Source: Lachnospiraceae bacterium UBA3804 (GTDB lineage: Bacteria; Bacillota; Clostridia; Lachnospirales; Lachnospiraceae). Taken from it: a stretch of 64,000 bases of DNA. The stretch's first letter is position 1. Every line of letters starts with the position of its first letter. Location of the stretch: the NCBI GenBank assembly GCA_002368665.1, contig DFEK01000003.1, forward strand, positions 67,955 through 131,954, read 5' to 3'. Under the pieces are notes generated by a model. It saw nothing but the letters and a program-made list of their open reading frames with translations. It searched no databases and was not told the origin of the DNA. This document shows, piece after piece, positions 60,974 to 64,000 of this stretch. A program made the translations under genes and the position numbers.

Positions 60974-63212
60974 ATGCATTCACTTTCTTTTTCTTGCTCG
61001 AAACCAATCCAAAAACGATCAGTCCGATGATGGTAAATAGGGACACCAAATCCCCGAGAAGCCATTTTTTTGCTTCCGGAACATAGAATTTGATTGTGCC
61101 GCTGTATCCTCCGGGCACATATATGATAGCCGTTCCGGCCTCTCCTTTGGCGGTAAAGAATGTCTCTTTAGTCTGCTCATCCATGGCAATATAGTACGGA
61201 TAATATGCCATCGGTGTGGCCAGTTCCCACGCCTCGGCAGCGGGTTCGCTCACTGTAAAACGCAGTGTCGTTCCGCTTCTTGTATATGCATTGGGAACCT
61301 TTGCTGCGCTTCTTAATCCGTCGATCGTCGTATCCGAGTACATATATTCCGCCTGAATCATGGTCCGTCCCTGATTCACGCCGACCGCAGAATACGGTGC
61401 AAAATACTCGGTCTGATTCATTAACGACTGCACGTTAAGGTATGCTACAAGAACAGTCAGTCCGACAAGGATGATGTTGACGATCTGCATGTTTTTACCA
61501 AATAAAAGCCCGGCACCTTCCGCGCATCCTTCCTCGCGGATCTGCAGATAAGCCACGATCATCAGTGTAAAGCAAAATGTGGAAATACCGAGATATCTCC
61601 AGGGAAATTGTACCATACAAAACAGTTTTCCGACTACAGGGATATTTTCCACCTGCTTCCAAGGGAAGAAGTAGGTTGTAATCCATGCGGAAAGAGTTCC
61701 CAAGACCGCCGTAACCGTAATCAACCGGCCCATATCCGTTTTTCTCCTGGACGCGATCAGACGGATTCCGAATGCTGCAATCAGCATACCGAATAAAATT
61801 GCCAGGCCGAGGGACATACCCATTTCGTCCCGCAGATCAGACGTTAAAATACTGGACTGTCCGTAAAGATCAAACTGTGAACCGAAAAGTTCATAAACGG
61901 AAAGGGCGTTCTCGTACAGGTAAACATCGAAGTTTTTAAATACATACAAATCCATACCATAGGACTGTAAGAACGGTATCAGGAAGAACAGATTCAGTAA
62001 AACAACCAAAACCGCGCTGAAAACCAGCGAAACCAGTGTTTGGATTCTGAATGTCCTCTTTGCGCAGATCAAAAGAGCAAGAATCATAAAGATTCCAACC
62101 ATTTCACAACTTAAGATATGGCTCTGCAGGATTCCGGTAAGTCCGAGGGCCAAAATGATGATGCCTCCGAAGGAAAAGCCGGCAAATGCTTTTTCCCCTT
62201 TCTTCTTAGCCGGGGAAAGCAGCACCCAAAGGCCTGCCGCCACGAGCGGGAAAAATGTCAGCGCGAGCCCTTCTCCCAAAGCTCCTCTTCCGTAAACGCA
62301 GAGAATTCTGTAAGGAGAAAGAACATAGATGATCATACCAATCAAAGCCGCTTTGTCGCTTTTTACAATTTTCTTAAAGGAATAATATGCTACGGCGCAG
62401 CTAAACAGGTTCCAGATGCCCAAAAACAGTTTGTAGGCGCGCAAAACCGGTATTCCGGCCAAGCGGAACAAAGCGGGAATATATAAGAAAAGATTCGGAT
62501 AGAAAATCGGATCTGCATATCCCTGTCCGCGAAGCATAAATCCGTCCATTCGAACGGGAAAACTGCCACCCGCAAGTCCCTCATAAATACCTTCGATGCG
62601 TGCAAGATGGAAACTGATATCCCCGCGGCAATCCAGAAGATAATTGATCATTAAGGGCAGCGATGCAACAAACGTCGTGATCGCAATAATGGCATAAATC
62701 TTGTTTTTACGGATTTCGGCGCTGTCTTTTCCGACGCTTCTAAAGAAACGATACAAGATAAAATCAAGTACTGCGAAGAATAAAACAAAACTGATCAGCC
62801 ACTCATAAAGCAAAGCGTTCGTCTGACGAATGGTGATGCATTCCATGTTTACATCGCCAAACCAGGCAACAAAGAAAGAATTCGTCTTGTGGTATAGCCA
62901 GAACGGAACCTTCTGAACGGATTTGGTAGAATCCAGACTGCCAAATAAATCTCCGCTCATGGCATTGTCAACATATGTGGAATCGAAAATCTGGTAGTTA
63001 TTCTCGTCCGATCCGGCACGATACTGCATCGTTACTTCATAACTGCCGAATCCGAGAGACATGTATTCCGTGATTGAGCCGTTTAGCTTATCACCGGAAA
63101 GAACATATCCGGTCTTTTTGGAAGTAAATCCTGCCAGAAAAACAACCAGCAGAAAAAGTACCTGCAGTGCAAGAATATATATTAAAGGATGTTTTTTAAA
63201 ACTGTTTCGCAT
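60966..63212 (-). CDS. PTPS-related polytopic membrane protein (YfhO/GT-C-like)
   Basis: A 748-residue membrane protein with about twelve membrane segments and large extracellular loops. The motif DISFHLARIEGIYEGLAGGSFPVRM followed by GQGYADPIFYPNLFLYIPALFRLAG near 200-250 is typical of the 6-pyruvoyl-tetrahydropterin-synthase-related membrane family, despite the name not a pterin enzyme. These have GT-C-like topology and are thought to add sugars to surface polymers. The ATG at 63212 has a GGGAG site. It leads the ftsH gene run, though no strong promoter was found. Confidence 0.75.
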   Translation of the reverse strand: MRNSFKKHPLIYILALQVLFLLVVFLAGFTSKKTGYVLSGDKLNGSITEYMSLGFGSYEVTMQYRAGSDENNYQIFDSTYVDNAMSGDLFGSLDSTKSVQKVPFWLYHKTNSFFVAWFGDVNMECITIRQTNALLYEWLISFVLFFAVLDFILYRFFRSVGKDSAEIRKNKIYAIIAITTFVASLPLMINYLLDCRGDISFHLARIEGIYEGLAGGSFPVRMDGFMLRGQGYADPIFYPNLFLYIPALFRLAGIPVLRAYKLFLGIWNLFSCAVAYYSFKKIVKSDKAALIGMIIYVLSPYRILCVYGRGALGEGLALTFFPLVAAGLWVLLSPAKKKGEKAFAGFSFGGIIILALGLTGILQSHILSCEMVGIFMILALLICAKRTFRIQTLVSLVFSAVLVVLLNLFFLIPFLQSYGMDLYVFKNFDVYLYENALSVYELFGSQFDLYGQSSILTSDLRDEMGMSLGLAILFGMLIAAFGIRLIASRRKTDMGRLITVTAVLGTLSAWITTYFFPWKQVENIPVVGKLFCMVQFPWRYLGISTFCFTLMIVAYLQIREEGCAEGAGLLFGKNMQIVNIILVGLTVLVAYLNVQSLMNQTEYFAPYSAVGVNQGRTMIQAEYMYSDTTIDGLRSAAKVPNAYTRSGTTLRFTVSEPAAEAWELATPMAYYPYYIAMDEQTKETFFTAKGEAGTAIIYVPGGYSGTIKFYVPEAKKWLLGDLVSLFTIIGLIVFGLVSSKKKKVNAYE

Positions 63213-63262
63213 CGTTTCACTCCCTGTCGAAATTCGTTTTCGGACGAATATTTACGGAAAGT

Positions 63263-63294
63263 AAAAAGCCCGCAATCCTTAAGATTGCAGGCTT
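63263..63294 (-). terminator. Intrinsic terminator after tRNA-Cys
   Basis: On the minus strand AAGCCTGCAATC and GATTGCGGGCTT form a twelve-base stem with one G-U pair, followed by TTTTAC. It starts just after the tRNA end and comes before the PTPS-related gene. Confidence 0.85.
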
Positions 63295-63297
63295 CAA

Positions 63298-63368
63298 AGG
63301 CGCCAACCAGATTTGAACTGGTGATAACGGTGTTGCAGACCGGTGCCTTACCACTTGGCTATGGCGCC
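63298..63368 (-). tRNA. tRNA-Cys (anticodon GCA)
   Basis: A full cloverleaf is visible: acceptor GGCGCCA with TGGCGCC, D arm, anticodon loop CTGCAAC, T arm with TTCAAAT. The discriminator is U, as expected for tRNA-Cys. The CCA end is not encoded. A -10-like TAAAAT lies about 12 bases upstream. Confidence 0.95.
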
Positions 63369-63380
63369 ACAATCGATATT

Positions 63381-63386
63381 ATTTTA
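63381..63386 (-). promoter_or_regulatory. Candidate -10 box for tRNA-Cys
   Basis: TAAAAT with a TGA extension lies about 12 bases before the tRNA on the minus strand. The -35 region is T-rich and weak (TTTTTC), so this is a possible, not certain, promoter. Confidence 0.4.
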
Positions 63387-63424
63387 TCACAAAACAAACA
63401 AAAGAAAAAGATTTATCTTAAAAA

Positions 63425-63549
63425 AGTGACTCCGACGGGAATCAAGGTCCCGCAGGGACCGCTGCGAGTGAACGCGCAAGCGTTTACGAGAGAACTCTGT
63501 TCGATTCCTAAAACGGAATTAATATTTAATAGTGACTCCGACGGGAATC
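63425..63549 (-). repeat. 19-base direct repeat: copy of the tRNA-Glu 3 prime end
   Basis: AGTGACTCCGACGGGAATC occurs at 63425-63443 and 63531-63549; the second copy is the T-arm and acceptor end of tRNA-Glu. The 87 bases between contain a GGTCCC/GGGACC hairpin and an AACGC/GCGTT hairpin. The first copy itself can form a stem (GATTCC/GGAGTC) followed by a T run. Confidence 0.8.
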
Positions 63550-63604
63550 GAACCCGTGTTACCGCCGTGAAAGGGCGATGTCTTAACCGCTTGACCACGG
63601 AGCC
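63533..63604 (-). tRNA. tRNA-Glu (anticodon TTC)
   Basis: Acceptor GGCTCCG pairs with CGGAGTC (one G-U), the anticodon loop reads CTTTCAC, and the T loop is TTCGATT. Discriminator A. No encoded CCA. Confidence 0.95.
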
Positions 63605-63674
63605 GCGTCGTCGGCTACTTCGCTTCTGTGCCAGCTCGCATGCTCGCTGAGCACTAACGCTCCGTGCCTCCTCC

Positions 63675-63726
63675 TTTCGAAATCAAGCAGGCTTGATTTC
63701 GTAGTTAATCAGGCTTGATTTCGAAA
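63675..63726. repeat. Nested inverted and direct repeats between tRNA-Glu and tRNA-Asn
   Basis: TTTCGAAATCAAGC (63675-63688) is the exact reverse complement of GCTTGATTTCGAAA (63713-63726), and a third copy GCTTGATTTCG lies at 63691-63701. CAGGCTTGATTTCG is also directly repeated at 63688 and 63710, so two alternative hairpins are possible. Confidence 0.85.
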
Positions 63727-63754
63727 TAATAACTATCCTCAAAATTTAAAAAAG

Positions 63755-63826
63755 CTCCCCGAGTAGGGCTCGAACCTACAACCCCGCGGTTAACAGCCGC
63801 GTGCTCTACCATTGAGCTATCGAGGA
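63755..63826 (-). tRNA. tRNA-Asn (anticodon GTT)
   Basis: Acceptor TCCTCGA pairs with TCGGGGA, the anticodon loop reads CTGTTAA, and the T loop is TTCGAGC. Discriminator G, as is usual for tRNA-Asn. No encoded CCA. It is the first tRNA after the 23S rRNA end. Confidence 0.95.
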
Positions 63827-63983
63827 TCATTCAATATTTCTTTAAGGTTTGAAACCTTCAAAACCAAACACAGATTAATCTTTAAACCAATTCTGGAATA
63901 ACAACCTCTTCTGTGAGCAATTGTGTCGTATATGCAATTGCTCGTAAACACTTGCTCGTAGAGCAATGTTTAATTCCTATTCT

Positions 63984-64000
63984 GGATAAGCTTTCGATCG
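63984..64000 (-). rRNA. Probable 3 prime end of 23S rRNA (window edge)
   Basis: The last 17 bases, read on the minus strand, are CGATCGAAAGCTTATCC. They align with the terminal bases of Gram-positive 23S rRNA, which end in a CGGTCGAGGACTTAACC-like string. The rest is outside the window. The 157 bases from here to tRNA-Asn hold inverted repeats (GAGCAATTG/CAATTGCTC) and no recognisable 5S gene. Confidence 0.55.

Noticed and set aside
63189..63650. 153-codon open frame across the tRNA region
   Set aside because: It passes through tRNA-Cys and tRNA-Glu and their spacer, so it is not a protein gene.
1..64000. CRISPR arrays, insertion sequences, prophage genes
   Set aside because: No spaced repeat array, transposase, integrase or phage structural gene was seen on either strand.

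Overview
The window looks like chromosomal DNA of a strictly Gram-positive Clostridia member, most likely Lachnospiraceae. The reasons are a type III glutamine synthetase, an ireB-ruvX-DUF1292-mltG-trmR-U32 run in the order known from Bacillus/Clostridia, an ftsH/uvrC...hprK-ROK-murB-rapZ-whiA-crh block, SAM-I and preQ1-I riboswitches, no outer-membrane genes, moderate GC, and several TTG/GTG starts. The species is an inference; no 16S rRNA is in the window.

Layout. (1) Bases 1-5.5 kb (minus): an exopolysaccharide operon with its own promoter. It encodes an initiating undecaprenyl-phosphate sugar transferase, a Wzz-like protein, glycosyltransferases and an EpsG-type polymerase, and runs off the left edge. 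(2) 5.6-15.9 kb (minus): a ten-gene operon with a promoter and a terminator. It encodes a GtrII-like protein, RmlD, a TPR-like anchored protein, a polytopic protein, a membrane FHA protein, a GH25 muramidase, PseG, a DUF212 phosphatase-like protein, a GT-C-like protein and a GT2. (3) 16.0-25.6 kb: further surface-glycan genes on both strands, including two DUF6020-like proteins, an acyltransferase, PseC, a sugar nucleotidyltransferase, a GINT1-like beta-propeller protein and DUF6056. (4) 25.6-32.5 kb (minus): housekeeping operon ddl-murF-pyrC-pyrK-pyrD-ispE-DUF1934. (5) 32.7-33.9 kb (plus): an orphan prepilin and queT with a preQ1-I riboswitch. (6) 34.0-42.5 kb (minus): ireB to glnN, then a second nucleotidyltransferase. 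(7) 42.5-49.5 kb (minus): a GT-C protein, metK with a SAM-I riboswitch, murA, a LysM-G5-M23 peptidase and a coiled-coil membrane protein. (8) 49.7-63.2 kb (minus): a twelve-gene run from a PTPS-related membrane protein and ftsH through uvrC, hprK, ROK kinase, murB, rapZ, whiA and crh to a lipid kinase, ended by a terminator. (9) 63.3-64.0 kb (minus): tRNA-Cys, tRNA-Glu and tRNA-Asn downstream of what looks like the last bases of a 23S rRNA gene.

How it works together. The left 25 kb appears devoted to building, polymerising and decorating surface polysaccharide with rhamnose and possibly a pseudaminic-acid-like sugar. The middle and right parts supply cell-wall precursors (ddl, murF, murA, murB), wall hydrolases (GH25, M23), pyrimidines for UDP-sugars, and Ser-phosphorylation-linked regulators (IreB, HprK/Crh, an FHA protein).

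Apart from the RNA-rich right end, no gene-free stretch exceeds about 270 bases. No CRISPR array, insertion sequence or prophage gene was seen.
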